A stretch of 64,000 bases of DNA, from contig NZ_JOMI01000007.1 of the NCBI RefSeq assembly GCF_000711235.1, positions 682,001-746,000 of the forward strand, read 5' to 3'. Below the pieces are notes generated by a model that was not told where the DNA came from, searched no databases, and saw nothing but the letters and a program-made list of their open reading frames with translations. This document shows positions 33,293-43,358 of the stretch, in pieces; within the stretch, counting starts at the first letter, position 1; each line of letters begins with the position of its first letter. The DNA is from Prevotella sp. 10(H) (GTDB lineage: Bacteria; Bacteroidota; Bacteroidia; Bacteroidales; Dysgonomonadaceae). Made by a program: the position numbers and the translations under genes.

Positions 33293-34603
33293 ATGATAGA
33301 TAATTCAATATTCGAGAATAAAAAAGCGGCTTATCTCACTTTAGGTTGTAAGCTCAACTTTGCCGAAACATCTGCTATAGGTAGGCAGTTGTCGCAAGTA
33401 GGTGTGCGTAAGGTCAGGCAGGGAGAGGTAGCTGATATTTGTGTAGTCAATACCTGTTCGGTTACTGAGCTTGCTGATAAGAAGTGTAGGCAGGCAGTCC
33501 GCAAGATGATAAAGGATAATCCCGGTGCCTATGTAATAGTGACGGGCTGCTATGCACAGCTCAAACCGGAAGACATTGCTGGTATCGACGGGGTTGACAT
33601 TGTATTGGGTTCCGAGCAGAAGCTGGATATAATCGAGCATCTCGACGAACTAAAGAAAAAGGATAAGGGGCAGGTTTATACAACAAAAACAAATCAGATA
33701 AGATCTTTTGTTCCTTCCTGTTCGCAGGACGATCGTACCCGTTACTTCCTGAAAGTGCAGGATGGCTGCGATTATTTTTGTTCGTTCTGTACAATACCGT
33801 TTGCACGTGGACGCAGCCGGAACGGAACAATAGAGAGTATGGTTAATCAAGCTCGTGAAGTCGTAGCAAAAGGTGGTAAAGAGATTGTACTTACGGGAGT
33901 GAATATCGGCGATTTCGGTAAAACGACCGGAGAGAATTTCTTCGATTTGATAAAAGCACTTGATGATGTTGAGGGCGTAGAACGTTACCGCATATCTTCC
34001 ATTGAGCCTAACCTGCTTACGGACGAGATAATAGAATTTGTATCAAAGTCGAAGCGCTTTGCTCCACATTTTCATATTCCGCTACAATCGGGTTCCGATG
34101 CTGTGCTCAAACTGATGCGTCGCCGTTACGATACGGCATTGTTTCGTCACAAGGTGGAAACGATTAAGCGCATTATGCCCGATGCCTTTATCGGTGTGGA
34201 TGTTATTGTCGGCACAAGAGGTGAAACAGACGAATATTTTGAAGAAGCCCGTCAATTCCTCGAAAGCCTTGATTTTTCACAGTTGCATGTGTTTACTTAT
34301 TCCGAACGTCCGAATACGCAGGCATTGAAAATAGAACATGAAGTGGACCCTAAAATAAAGCATGCGCGTTGCAAAACTTTATTGGATTTATCCGATAAGA
34401 AGCTGGAGGCTTTTTATCAGTCACAGCAGGGAACTGAACGCAAAGTGTTATTTGAACATACGCAGCACGATAGTATGATGTACGGATTTACGGAAAACTA
34501 CGTTAAAATAGAAACGCCCTATCAGGAAAATAAGGCGAATGAGATAAAGGTAGTTAGACTCGGTATGTTTAACAAAGTAAAAACAGCACTCATAGAAGCA
34601 TAA
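33293..34603 (+). CDS. mtaB: tRNA t6A37 methylthiotransferase MtaB
   Basis: Radical-SAM enzyme that adds a methylthio group to t6A37 of ANN-decoding tRNAs. At 436 aa it has the N-terminal UPF0004 domain with Cys19 (TLGCKLNFAE), Cys55 and Cys86 binding one [4Fe-4S] cluster. The radical-SAM motif CDYFCSFC (Cys159, 163, 166) binds the second. TLGCKLNFAET distinguishes MtaB from MiaB and RimO. Its stop overlaps the next start by one base. A -7-like TAATTTTG lies at 33198-33205. Confidence 0.94.
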   Translation: MIDNSIFENKKAAYLTLGCKLNFAETSAIGRQLSQVGVRKVRQGEVADICVVNTCSVTELADKKCRQAVRKMIKDNPGAYVIVTGCYAQLKPEDIAGIDGVDIVLGSEQKLDIIEHLDELKKKDKGQVYTTKTNQIRSFVPSCSQDDRTRYFLKVQDGCDYFCSFCTIPFARGRSRNGTIESMVNQAREVVAKGGKEIVLTGVNIGDFGKTTGENFFDLIKALDDVEGVERYRISSIEPNLLTDEIIEFVSKSKRFAPHFHIPLQSGSDAVLKLMRRRYDTALFRHKVETIKRIMPDAFIGVDVIVGTRGETDEYFEEARQFLESLDFSQLHVFTYSERPNTQALKIEHEVDPKIKHARCKTLLDLSDKKLEAFYQSQQGTERKVLFEHTQHDSMMYGFTENYVKIETPYQENKANEIKVVRLGMFNKVKTALIEA

Positions 34604-35511
34604 TGAATAGATTGCTATATTATATAATGTTTATTTGGATGTACATGCATGCGCTGTTGCCATTCAGTGTACTCTATGTATTTTCTGATATTCTTTACTT
34701 TTTTGTTTATAAGATTGCCGGTTACCGTCTGAAGGTGGTTCGGAAAAATCTTGAAGCCAGCTTCCCTGATAAAACGGAAAAAGAAAGGAGAAAGATAGAA
34801 CGGGAATTCTATCATCATTTCTGTGATTACTTTGTGGAAACGCTCAAACTGCTTCATATCTCTGATAAAGAGATGCAAAAGCGCATGCAGTTTGAAAATG
34901 TGGAACAGATAAAAGAATTGATGAAAGACGGTAATTCCGTGCTGATGTTTCTCGGGCATTATTGCAACTGGGAGTGGATACCTTCTATAACCCTTAATTT
35001 TAAGGGTGAAAATAAGATTTTGGGAGAAATATATAAGCCGTTGAAGAATAAGGCAATGGACGATTTATTCCTGCGAATACGCAGTCGTTTCGGTTCTCTT
35101 GCTATTTCCAAGCAGGATACACTGCGTGCAATTGTCAAATTGCGCAATGAAGGCAAGCAGACTCTTATCGGTTTTATGGCCGACCAGACTCCTGCGTGGC
35201 GGAATATTCATTATTGGACTCCTTTTCTTAATCAGGAAACTCCTGTATTTACAGGGGTAGAGCGCATTGCAAAACAGACAGGCTTTGCAGTTATATATCT
35301 GGATATGGAGAAATGGAAAAGAGGACACTATAAAGCTACAGTTCGCCTGATTACCGATAAGCCGAAAGATGAACCGGAAAATAGTATCACTGAAACTTAT
35401 ATCAGGGCTATGGAAAAAACGATTCTCCGCAATCCGGCTTATTGGCTTTGGACGCACAAACGTTGGAAACGGACACGCGAGCAGGTAGAAGCAATGCAAC
35501 AGAATAAATGA
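34603..35511 (+). CDS. LpxL/HtrB-like lipid A acyltransferase
   Basis: A 302-aa inner-membrane acyltransferase expected to put a secondary acyl chain on lipid A. An N-terminal membrane anchor (residues ~5-38) is followed by the catalytic HX4E motif, His119-Glu124 in GHYCNWEW, and by the later FMADQTPAW and the C-terminal YWLWTHKRWK ending that is typical of the family. It sits between mtaB and a GT2 gene in an overlapping operon (1-bp and 4-bp overlaps). Confidence 0.9.
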   Translation: MNRLLYYIMFIWMYMHALLPFSVLYVFSDILYFFVYKIAGYRLKVVRKNLEASFPDKTEKERRKIEREFYHHFCDYFVETLKLLHISDKEMQKRMQFENVEQIKELMKDGNSVLMFLGHYCNWEWIPSITLNFKGENKILGEIYKPLKNKAMDDLFLRIRSRFGSLAISKQDTLRAIVKLRNEGKQTLIGFMADQTPAWRNIHYWTPFLNQETPVFTGVERIAKQTGFAVIYLDMEKWKRGHYKATVRLITDKPKDEPENSITETYIRAMEKTILRNPAYWLWTHKRWKRTREQVEAMQQNK

Positions 35512-36536
35512 AGAAAGTAGCAGTCGTCATTCTCAATTGGAACGGTAAGACATTACTTGAACAGTTCCTGCCGTATGTGATACGATATACTACACACTCA
35601 GATGTGGAGATCGTAGTAGCTGATAATGGCTCGACTGATGATTCCGTATCTTTTCTTTACGCCCAATATCCACAGGTTACTCTTATTAAATTGCCTGAAA
35701 ACTATGGCTTTGCCGGAGGATATAATAAAGCACTGGAAAATATTAATGCCGAATATTTCGTACTGCTTAATTCTGATGTTGAAGTTACGGATAATTGGCT
35801 TTTTCCTGTAATAGAACATTTAGATAATAATAGAGATATTGCCGCTGCGCAGCCGAAAATATTAGCCCAGCGAAATAAATCTTATTTTGAATATGCCGGA
35901 GCTGCCGGAGGATTCATCGATAAGTACGGTTATCCTTTTTGTCGTGGCCGGATATTTATGAAGGTAGAACATGATAAAGGACAATATGATACTCCGATAG
36001 ATGTACTTTGGGCTACGGGTGCCTGCCTGTTTATTCGTTCCAAAGACTTTTTCGGTGCAGGTGGTTTTGATTCTTCATTTTTTGCCCATATGGAGGAAAT
36101 CGATTTATGTTGGCGGTTGAATTGTCGTGGTAGGAGAGTTGTGTGTTATCCGAAAAGCACTGTTTACCATGTAGGGGCAGCAACACTAAAAAAAGAAAGT
36201 CCGCGTAAGACTTTCCTCAATTTCAGGAATAACCTGATTATGCTCTATAAGAACCTTCCGCAACAGAGATTGAAACGGGTAATAATTATCCGTTTGATTC
36301 TGGATTACGTCGCCGCTATTCAGTTTACTCTGACAGGTAATTACAGAAATGCAAAAGAGGTAATCAGAGCGCACAAAGATTTCTACAATAATAGGAGGAT
36401 ATACCGTCAGGCCCGCCGGGAAAATTTGGATAAAAGGATAGTGGAGGTAGTAAAAACTATTTATCCGAAGAGCATCCTAGTTGCTTACCATACAAAAAGA
36501 ATAAGGCAATTTTCTAAGTTGAAAGGATTTAAATAG
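35508..36536 (+). CDS. Glycosyltransferase family 2, rhamnosyltransferase-like
   Basis: A 342-aa GT2 enzyme: VAVVILNWNGKTLLEQFLP, VADNGSTDDS, LLNSDVEVTDNW (DxD-type) and later FFAHMEEIDLCWRLNCRGR, the ED-type motif of rhamnosyl- and galactofuranosyltransferases. A long basic C-terminus follows. It overlaps the lipid A acyltransferase gene by 4 bp, hinting at a role in the lipopolysaccharide core or envelope glycolipids. Confidence 0.88.
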   Translation: MKKVAVVILNWNGKTLLEQFLPYVIRYTTHSDVEIVVADNGSTDDSVSFLYAQYPQVTLIKLPENYGFAGGYNKALENINAEYFVLLNSDVEVTDNWLFPVIEHLDNNRDIAAAQPKILAQRNKSYFEYAGAAGGFIDKYGYPFCRGRIFMKVEHDKGQYDTPIDVLWATGACLFIRSKDFFGAGGFDSSFFAHMEEIDLCWRLNCRGRRVVCYPKSTVYHVGAATLKKESPRKTFLNFRNNLIMLYKNLPQQRLKRVIIIRLILDYVAAIQFTLTGNYRNAKEVIRAHKDFYNNRRIYRQARRENLDKRIVEVVKTIYPKSILVAYHTKRIRQFSKLKGFK

Positions 36537-36620
36537 TAAAAGCCTCTCTTGAAAAAATGAAAATATTATCCCTATTCTGATAAATTATCCTAAAATAAAT
36601 CTCTCTGTTCGTTTTTCTAG

Positions 36621-36628
36621 TATATTTG
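36621..36628 (+). promoter_or_regulatory. -7 box of the DUF4294 gene
   Basis: TATATTTG fits TAnnTTTG, 14 bp before the ATG at 36643, so the true start may be the second ATG (36649). No -33 box is evident. Confidence 0.35.
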
Positions 36629-36642
36629 GATGTTTTATCCCT

Positions 36643-37275
36643 ATGATTATGAAGAGGCTTTTATCTGTTATATGTTTTCTTTTGCTTCTTTCGGTGACGG
36701 TAAAGTCGCAGGATGAGAAGCCAAAGACTTATATAGATATTGCCGCTATATATGAAGGTGATACAATTGCTGTGGTGCAGCTAAAGCCTGTTCACATATT
36801 TGCTCCCATTAAGTTTAAGAATAATAAAGAAAGACAGGAGTATTCCAAATTAGTTCGCGATGTTAAGATCGCCTATCCTTATGCAAAGAAGATAGCGTAC
36901 TCTATCATCGAAACATATGAATATATGCAGACGATGCCTGATGAGAAAGCAAAGCAGAAGTATCTGGAAGACGTTCAGAAATATATGATGGATGAGTATA
37001 AGCCTAAAATGAAGAGGATGACAAAAAATCAGGGTAAGATACTGGTTAAGCTTGTCGATAGAGAATGTAATACTTCTTCGTATAATATAGTAAAAGCCTT
37101 GGTCGGAAGCCTTAAGGCCGGAGTATATAATGCTTTTGCCGGACTTTTCGGAAATAGCTTAAAAGCTAAATATGACCCGTATGATAAAGATGCTGCAATA
37201 GAAGCTATCGTTGTTCAAATAGAGCAGGGAACTATCGATCTTAATTATGCCCGCAATTACCACGGATTTAAATAA
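36643..37275 (+). CDS. Exported DUF4294 family protein
   Basis: A 210-aa secreted protein with a signal peptide (residues ~1-23, cleavage near VKSQD). The body has the DUF4294 pattern: LRPVxxF-like QLKPVHIFAPIKF, ERQEYSKLVRDVKIAYPYAKKI, KRMTKNQGKILVKLVDRECNTSSYNIVK and ARNYHGFK at the end. DUF4294 is confined to Bacteroidota and has no established function. The RLVDREC-like stretch is the most conserved part and might be catalytic. It stands alone between the mtaB operon and rpoD. Confidence 0.85.
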   Translation: MIMKRLLSVICFLLLLSVTVKSQDEKPKTYIDIAAIYEGDTIAVVQLKPVHIFAPIKFKNNKERQEYSKLVRDVKIAYPYAKKIAYSIIETYEYMQTMPDEKAKQKYLEDVQKYMMDEYKPKMKRMTKNQGKILVKLVDRECNTSSYNIVKALVGSLKAGVYNAFAGLFGNSLKAKYDPYDKDAAIEAIVVQIEQGTIDLNYARNYHGFK

Positions 37276-37279
37276 CAAA

Positions 37280-37308
37280 AAAGAGAGCAAGATATTCCTG
37301 CTCTCTTT
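37280..37308. terminator. Bidirectional terminator between the DUF4294 gene and rpoD
   Basis: A perfect 10-bp stem AAAGAGAGCA (37280-37289) with TGCTCTCTTT (37299-37308) and a 9-nt loop. The minus-strand tail TTTTTTG serves rpoD well; the plus-strand tail is weaker. Confidence 0.8.
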
Positions 37309-37335
37309 ATCATTTAAACTGTAGGCTAAAAGCTT

Positions 37336-38196
37336 TTAACCTAAGTAGCTTTTTAATAATTTACTTCGTGAGTTCTGACGAAGACGCTTGATTGCCTTTT
37401 CCTTTATCTGACGTACACGTTCACGTGTGAGTTGGAATTTATCGCCGATTTCTTCGAGGGTCATCTCCTGATATCCGATACCGAAGAACATTTTGATAAT
37501 TTCACTTTCTCTTTCTGTCAGTGTCGATAATGCACGTTCGATCTCCTGTTGGAGCGATTCGTTTATCAACGTACGGTCAGCAATTGGGGCATCGTCATTT
37601 ACAAGTACATCCAGCAAGCTGTTGTCTTCACCTTCAACGAAAGGTGCGTCCATCGAAATGTGTCGTCCTGAAACTTTCAGCGAATCGGCGATTTTATCAA
37701 CGGGTATGTCTAATTGTTCGGCAAGTTCCTCTGCAGAAGGTTTGCGCTCGTTTTCCTGCTCGAATTTGGAGAAGGCTTTGCTGATTTTGTTCAGCGAGCC
37801 CACTTGATTGAGTGGAAGACGTACAATACGCGATTGTTCTGCTAATGCCTGCAATATAGATTGGCGAATCCACCATACTGCGTAACTGATAAATTTAAAC
37901 CCTCTGGTTTCGTCGAATTTTTCTGCAGCTTTAATAAGTCCCAGATTTCCCTCGTTGATCAGGTCGGGCAAGCTCAGTCCTTGGTTCTGATATTGTTTTG
38001 CAACAGATACCACAAACCTGAGGTTAGCTCTGGTAAGTTTTTCAAGTGCAGCCCTGTCGCCTTTTTTAATGGCTTGGGCCAACTCTACTTCTTCCTCGAC
38101 TGTGATCAGATCTTCACGACCAATTTCTTGCAAATACTTGTCTAGAGATGCGCTCTCACGATTTGTAATTGACTTTGTAATCTTTAACTGCCTCAT
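37336..38196 (-). CDS. rpoD: Primary RNA polymerase sigma factor (Bacteroidota type)
   Basis: The housekeeping sigma factor, expected to read the TTG/TAnnTTTG promoters seen through this window. At 286 aa it lacks region 1.1 and the non-conserved region of E. coli sigma-70. Region 1.2 begins with [12 protein letters not shown], region 2 has [29 protein letters not shown] (in parts), region 3 ends near residue 205, and region 4 carries [12 protein letters not shown] and [22 protein letters not shown]. This short form is the characterised primary sigma factor of Bacteroidota. Confidence 0.96.
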   Translation of the reverse strand: MRQLKITKSITNRESASLDKYLQEIGREDLITVEEEVELAQAIKKGDRAALEKLTRANLRFVVSVAKQYQNQGLSLPDLINEGNLGLIKAAEKFDETRGFKFISYAVWWIRQSILQALAEQSRIVRLPLNQVGSLNKISKAFSKFEQENERKPSAEELAEQLDIPVDKIADSLKVSGRHISMDAPFVEGEDNSLLDVLVNDDAPIADRTLINESLQQEIERALSTLTERESEIIKMFFGIGYQEMTLEEIGDKFQLTRERVRQIKEKAIKRLRQNSRSKLLKSYLG

Positions 38197-38234
38197 ATAT
38201 AAATATATATGTTATAATGTCCCAAAAATGTCTG

Positions 38235-38242
38235 CAAATATA
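38235..38242 (-). promoter_or_regulatory. -7 box of rpoD
   Basis: Minus strand TATATTTG (38242-38235), 39 bp before the start codon. No -33 match. Confidence 0.4.
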
Positions 38243-38372
38243 GTAAAAAAATTGCTATACGTCGCCATCCGTTTGGGCTTATTAACAGATGGCTTTAGTT
38301 AATAATACTCAATTATAGAATTTCCTTGTTAGGTATAATTAGTATAAAGTTCATATTCAAGTTCTATATATA

Positions 38373-38417
38373 AATAACGCTTAAGCAAGTATCTATGTTT
38401 ACTACTTAAGCGTTATT
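38373..38417 (-). terminator. Long hairpin downstream of the HtrA gene
   Basis: AATAACGCTTAAG (38373-38385) and CTTAAGCGTTATT (38405-38417) form a perfect 13-bp stem with a 19-nt loop. It lies 20 bp after the protease stop on the minus strand and probably ends that transcript. The T tract is better on the plus strand (TTTTTATTA), where no gene ends. Confidence 0.6.
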
Positions 38418-38436
38418 TTTATTAGTTAAGTTAATA

Positions 38437-39969
38437 TCATTCGCTTAAATCGACTGCATAATATTTCTTCGATCCGTTAGGAGTAATACCTGTGACGAAC
38501 AATGCTTTATCCTGACTATTGGCAGTAGTAGTAATAATGCGTTCCACATCGCTCGCAGATGATACAGGCTGATTATTGATCTTCTGGATAATAAATCCTT
38601 TCATAATTCCTTCTTTATGGAATTTGCCTGCATTATCTACTCCCGCAACTTCCACACCATAGCTGATACCCAACGATTTTTTCTTCTCAGCTGTGAGGTC
38701 TTTGAATGCAGCACCCACACTAGCTATACCGTCTTCTTTTTTCACTACGGATGTACTTCCGGCATTATTTTTCAATGTAACGTCGAATGTCTTGCTTGTT
38801 GTACCACGCATTACATCTACTTTCACCTTATCGCCCGGACGGAATCTGTTTACCTGTTCCTGCAATTCGCTTACAGTTCTTACTTTCACTCCGTTTATTG
38901 CTGTGATAACGTCACCTTCTTCTATTCCGGCCTGTTTTGCTGGACTCATATCGGCAAATCCGCCAACATATGCACCTTCGTTTATCTTAAGATTCTTAGT
39001 CTTTTCCGGATCAGCTTCTTTAGCAACTGAAACTTCACCTATCTGAACACCTAATACTGCACGTTGAACTGTTCCGTATTCCTTGATGTCGGCTACTACT
39101 TTTCCGGCAATGGAGATAGGCACAGCAAATCCATATCCAGAGAAATCTCCGGTTTGTGAATAGATAGCGGTATTAATACCTACAAGCTCACCATTTGTGT
39201 TTACAAGAGCGCCACCACTATTACCACGATTGATAGCGGCATCTGTCTGTATGTAAGACTGGATACTCATATCCACACCGTTTCTTCCGCCTGCGCTGAT
39301 TCTTCCGCGGCCTTTGGCACTTACAATACCGGCAGTAACTGTTGATGTAAGGTTGAAGGGATTACCAACAGCCAATACCCATTCACCTACTTTAAGGTTG
39401 TCGGAGTTTCCGAAAGGAATATATGGCAAGCCTTTTCCTTCAACCTTAAGTAAAGCAATATCTGTTAGAGGGTCTGTGCCTACAAGTTTAGCTGTGTATT
39501 TACTATTGTCATTCAATGTAACTTCTATTTCGTCGGCTTTATCTATCACGTGGTTGTTAGTGATGATAAAACCATCTTCCGAAATAATTACACCCGAACC
39601 GAAACCGACACTTGGCTGAGGTTGTCTGTAATCTTGTCCGCCACGGTCACCGAATCCGAAGAAGTATTCGAACGGATCCATCATTCGCGGACGACCTTGT
39701 GAGGATTGAGCCTTAACTGTCGATTTGATGTGTACTACAGCATGAACTGAACTCTCGGCTGCTTTTGTAAAATCGGGGTATCCGTCAGCTGTGAGACTGG
39801 CAAGATGTACACCCTTCTGGTTAAATTCATTTCCGTAATTATAAGTATCGGCTGTACTGTAGCCTTTCTGGTGATCCATGAAGCTATACATACCGTATGT
39901 TGCCCCGATACTTACTAATGCAACCACAACATAGGTTGAAATATTTTTCCAAAATTTTTTCATATGCAA
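38437..39969 (-). CDS. Deg/HtrA-family periplasmic serine protease
   Basis: A 510-aa envelope quality-control protease and chaperone. An N-terminal signal/anchor (residues ~8-30) is followed by the trypsin-like domain with His140 (NNHVID), Asp170 (TDIALLKV) and Ser251 (RGNSGGALVN) all present. Two PDZ domains follow (residues ~295-395 and ~410-505), the first with MSPAKQAGIEEGDVITAINGVKV. This DegP/DegQ architecture normally forms oligomeric cages. It has a -7-like TAAATTTG on the minus strand at 40019-40012. MKKF two codons in (39963) is an equally good start. Confidence 0.94.
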   Translation of the reverse strand: MHMKKFWKNISTYVVVALVSIGATYGMYSFMDHQKGYSTADTYNYGNEFNQKGVHLASLTADGYPDFTKAAESSVHAVVHIKSTVKAQSSQGRPRMMDPFEYFFGFGDRGGQDYRQPQPSVGFGSGVIISEDGFIITNNHVIDKADEIEVTLNDNSKYTAKLVGTDPLTDIALLKVEGKGLPYIPFGNSDNLKVGEWVLAVGNPFNLTSTVTAGIVSAKGRGRISAGGRNGVDMSIQSYIQTDAAINRGNSGGALVNTNGELVGINTAIYSQTGDFSGYGFAVPISIAGKVVADIKEYGTVQRAVLGVQIGEVSVAKEADPEKTKNLKINEGAYVGGFADMSPAKQAGIEEGDVITAINGVKVRTVSELQEQVNRFRPGDKVKVDVMRGTTSKTFDVTLKNNAGSTSVVKKEDGIASVGAAFKDLTAEKKKSLGISYGVEVAGVDNAGKFHKEGIMKGFIIQKINNQPVSSASDVERIITTTANSQDKALFVTGITPNGSKKYYAVDLSE

Positions 39970-40175
39970 GTATGTTTTAATTATTTATTTTATCCTGTTT
40001 ATTTCTAATTTCAAATTTAAACACAAAAATTGTACACTTAGTACGGGTTGACTCCAATTTTTAACACTTTTAACCCACATGAAAGTCTTTATTGCAATTT
40101 TAACAAATCCGTCGGACTTTTTGTCAGTTTTCTGAAAATGTACTAACAGAAATCCATTAAATTTTTTTTATATCG

Positions 40176-40183
40176 TATCTTTG
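40176..40183 (+). promoter_or_regulatory. -7 box of the GT-C / symporter operon
   Basis: TATCTTTG, an exact TAnnTTTG match, 55 bp before the ATG at 40239, with no clear -33 box. Confidence 0.5.
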
Positions 40184-40238
40184 AACGATAAAACAATAAA
40201 GATAGCAGTTACTATAACTATTCGCAACCAAACAGGGA

Positions 40239-41888
40239 ATGAAAAAAGCTTTACATATCTTTCTGATATTAGTCACCATATTCTTCATCACATTAATCTC
40301 TGTTTTCCTACTCATAAGAACCGGCCTTTTATCAAGTTATGAAGATAGTCCGGCATTAAAAGAATTTTTTCTCATTGAGAATTCACTATCATCAACAGGC
40401 TTTTTCGTTTTAATATCCATATTTCTTCTTTTTGCTATTTTGTCAGTCTTTCTTATTATAAAGATAAATTTGTTTTATGTTCATCTCTCCTCATTCTTCT
40501 CTTATATAGGTAAAGCTTGCCGTACTATATGGAAAGATGTGAAAGACCCCTGTGCCTTGCTAATATTATTACCCCCCCTCATATCTTCCGTATATTTCGC
40601 AATAGTACTCCCAATATCTTACGATGAGGCGTTGACATATGTAGACTTTACCAACAATCCGATATTGTATTGCATATCTTCATATCCTTATCCGAACAAT
40701 CATGTTTTTCATTCCGTAATCACACACATAACAAAGCATCTGCCTTTCTTCGATATTCTCTTTAAACTACGGATTTCCTCTATCATAGTATCTTTATCCA
40801 CATGGATTATTGCATATTCCTTTGTAAAAAGGTTTTACTCTGCTAAAGTAGCACTGTTTTCTGTAGCTATTGCATCCATGCTGTTTATGTCTGTATATTA
40901 CAGTTACATGTCGCGAGGATATGCTTTGGTCACTCTATTCTTTGTTATTTCTCTTTATGCATCTTATAATATTATAAAGTATGGCAGCCGGAACAAAGAT
41001 TGGGTGATATTCTCTATCAGTAACATTCTCGGTTTCTATACAATGCCTTCCTTTCTATATCCGTTCCTCACACTAAATTTACTCATACTAATATATAACT
41101 ATAAGAATATAAAGCAGCAGATATTATTCAATTTGTTCATAACATTTGCAACATTACTCTGTTATATGCCGATAATATTACATCAGGGATTTGGTGTTTT
41201 ATCCATAACACCGGGCGATCGCTTGGGAGTATTGTCTTTATTCCCGCTTTTCTTCCGGAATACGTTTAATGAGATATTCGGTTTGTATCTTCCTCTTACT
41301 TTGCTTATAATAGTGGTATCGTTTGTTATTGCATTGGTTAAAAGGAACAAGGATATATTGGTTTTATGGATGCTGTTCGGAGCAGCGCCTGTGATTCTTT
41401 TGGCCATACATTCGGTAATACCTTTTCCGCGGACGTTTATTTATTATGGATTTATTGTCATGTTTTTAATCGGAATAACTTTATCGGCGTATATTGAGAA
41501 AGTTCCGAAACTGGTATTGACTATTGTTCTTTTAGTATTACAGGTCGGCCTGTTCTTCAATTTCAAAAACAGCATTGTAGAATACGAAAGCTTTAACATC
41601 GATTTTCACGATGTAAGTGAAAAGTATATAGAAGAAGGTAAAACTTTTTATATCCTTAGTGGGCTGAATATCGAAAGTCATAAGTTTGAGATGATGCTGC
41701 GTGGTTATAATTACAGCAAATCCAAATACGATAGAATATTCATCGACTTCGAAGATTTCAGGCTCGTAGATACTGATACCCTCAAAGGGAATTATGACTA
41801 TATTGTTATAGATAAACCGTGGGACAGAACGGTAGAAAGAAAGCCGGTCTATTCCAATAAAACGCTGAATGTATATACATTTAACTGA
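40239..41888 (+). CDS. Polytopic membrane protein, GT-C-like glycosyltransferase
   Basis: A 549-aa protein with about 12 membrane segments. The loop after the third segment carries SYDEALTYVDF, whose Asp-Glu pair is where GT-C enzymes such as ArnT and PMT hold their catalytic acid. A soluble C-terminal domain of ~100 residues follows. It differs from the other GT-C protein at 13407 in its N-terminal pair of extra helices. It would move a sugar from a polyprenyl-phosphate donor in the periplasm; the target is unknown. The next gene starts 3 bp after its stop. Confidence 0.65.
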   Translation: MKKALHIFLILVTIFFITLISVFLLIRTGLLSSYEDSPALKEFFLIENSLSSTGFFVLISIFLLFAILSVFLIIKINLFYVHLSSFFSYIGKACRTIWKDVKDPCALLILLPPLISSVYFAIVLPISYDEALTYVDFTNNPILYCISSYPYPNNHVFHSVITHITKHLPFFDILFKLRISSIIVSLSTWIIAYSFVKRFYSAKVALFSVAIASMLFMSVYYSYMSRGYALVTLFFVISLYASYNIIKYGSRNKDWVIFSISNILGFYTMPSFLYPFLTLNLLILIYNYKNIKQQILFNLFITFATLLCYMPIILHQGFGVLSITPGDRLGVLSLFPLFFRNTFNEIFGLYLPLTLLIIVVSFVIALVKRNKDILVLWMLFGAAPVILLAIHSVIPFPRTFIYYGFIVMFLIGITLSAYIEKVPKLVLTIVLLVLQVGLFFNFKNSIVEYESFNIDFHDVSEKYIEEGKTFYILSGLNIESHKFEMMLRGYNYSKSKYDRIFIDFEDFRLVDTDTLKGNYDYIVIDKPWDRTVERKPVYSNKTLNVYTFN

Positions 41889-41891
41889 TAT

Positions 41892-43349
41892 ATGGGAACT
41901 TCTATTCTAATTATTATAGCAGCTTATTTTGCAACCTTACTCCTCATTTCTTATTTTGCCGGTAAGAAGCATACGGACAATGAAGCTTTCTTTCTCGGTA
42001 ACCGACAGTCGCCTTGGTTTGTCGTAGCTATTGCTATGGTCGGTACTTCCATTTCGGGTGTGACTTTCGTGTCGGTACCCGGTATGGTAGGGAAGTTCGA
42101 CATGACCTATATGCAAATGGTATTCGGCTTTTTCTTCGGCTATCTTACTGTCGCTTATTTACTGTTGCCTCTTTATTATAAGCTGAATCTGACAACGATA
42201 TATGGCTATCTGGATAAACGTTTCGGCTTATATTCCTATAAGACCGGAGCTTCGTTCTTCATCCTTTCCAAGATAATCGGTGCTGCCGCGCGACTGTATC
42301 TTGTGGCTATGATTTTACAGACATTAGTTTTCGACCAGTGGGGTATTCCTTTTTACGTTACGGTGACGGGCATTATACTACTTATCTGGGGTTATACTTT
42401 CCGCAGTGGAATAAAGACTATCATCTGGACTGATACCCTGCAAACTTCCTGTCTTATTCTGGGCGTAATCCTTATCATCTGGCAGGTTGCCACTAAAATG
42501 GATATGAACCTCCCGCAAATGATAGATGCAATCAGTACTAGCGAGCATTCCCGCATCTTTGTATTTGACAACTGGGCTTCGCGGCAGAACTTCTTCAAGC
42601 AGTTCCTTAGTGGAGTATTCATCACAATCGTTATGACAGGCCTCGATCAGGATATGATGCAGAAGAATCTTACCTGCAAAAGCCTGAAAGATGCCCAGAA
42701 GAATATGGTGACTTACGGCTTTGCTTTTGCTCCTATCAATTTCCTTTTCCTTTCGCTGGGCGTCCTGCTGTTTATCTTCATGGCGCAAATGAATATTGCG
42801 ATACCGGAAAACTCCGATCAGATATTACCTATCCTCGCTACAGAATATCTGGGATTGCCTGTACTTATCTTCTTTACGATAGGTATCATTGCGGCAGCTT
42901 TCTCAAGTGCCGATTCTGCTCTGACTGCCCTTACTACATCCGTTTGTGTGGATATACTTGATATAAAGAAAGAGGATGCTGTCACAGCAAAGAAGACCCG
43001 TAAGAAAGTGCATATCCTTGTATCAGTTGCATTCCTACTCGTTATTCTTGCTATAAATTATATACAGCAGGATAATATCCTCGATACTATATATAAAGTA
43101 GCATCCTATACATACGGGCCGTTGCTGGGCTTGTTCTTTTTCGGGTTATTCACCAAGATAAGTATCCGCGACAAGTTTGTGCCTGTAGTATGTATTCTTG
43201 CCCCGATTCTCAGTTACCTTTTAGAATATGCCTTATTTAGTATCTATGAATATAAGGTAGGGTATGAGATATTGTTATTCAATGGCTTACTTACTGCTTT
43301 CGGCCTCTTTCTCCTTTACAAGAGGAAAGATAATCTAAACACAATTTAA
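41892..43349 (+). CDS. Sodium:solute symporter (SSS family)
   Basis: A 485-aa inner-membrane transporter with 13 membrane segments of the LeuT fold. Typical SSS features: AGKKHTDNEAFFLGNRQSPW at the start, GTSISGVTF in the first core helix (substrate/sodium region), and the GIIAAAFSSADSALTALTTS sodium-site helix. The group resembles bacterial symporters for sugars, sialic acid or organic acids, and the substrate cannot be read from sequence. It is in one operon with the GT-C protein, 3 bp apart. Confidence 0.9.
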   Translation: MGTSILIIIAAYFATLLLISYFAGKKHTDNEAFFLGNRQSPWFVVAIAMVGTSISGVTFVSVPGMVGKFDMTYMQMVFGFFFGYLTVAYLLLPLYYKLNLTTIYGYLDKRFGLYSYKTGASFFILSKIIGAAARLYLVAMILQTLVFDQWGIPFYVTVTGIILLIWGYTFRSGIKTIIWTDTLQTSCLILGVILIIWQVATKMDMNLPQMIDAISTSEHSRIFVFDNWASRQNFFKQFLSGVFITIVMTGLDQDMMQKNLTCKSLKDAQKNMVTYGFAFAPINFLFLSLGVLLFIFMAQMNIAIPENSDQILPILATEYLGLPVLIFFTIGIIAAAFSSADSALTALTTSVCVDILDIKKEDAVTAKKTRKKVHILVSVAFLLVILAINYIQQDNILDTIYKVASYTYGPLLGLFFFGLFTKISIRDKFVPVVCILAPILSYLLEYALFSIYEYKVGYEILLFNGLLTAFGLFLLYKRKDNLNTI

Positions 43350-43358
43350 CTATATTTA

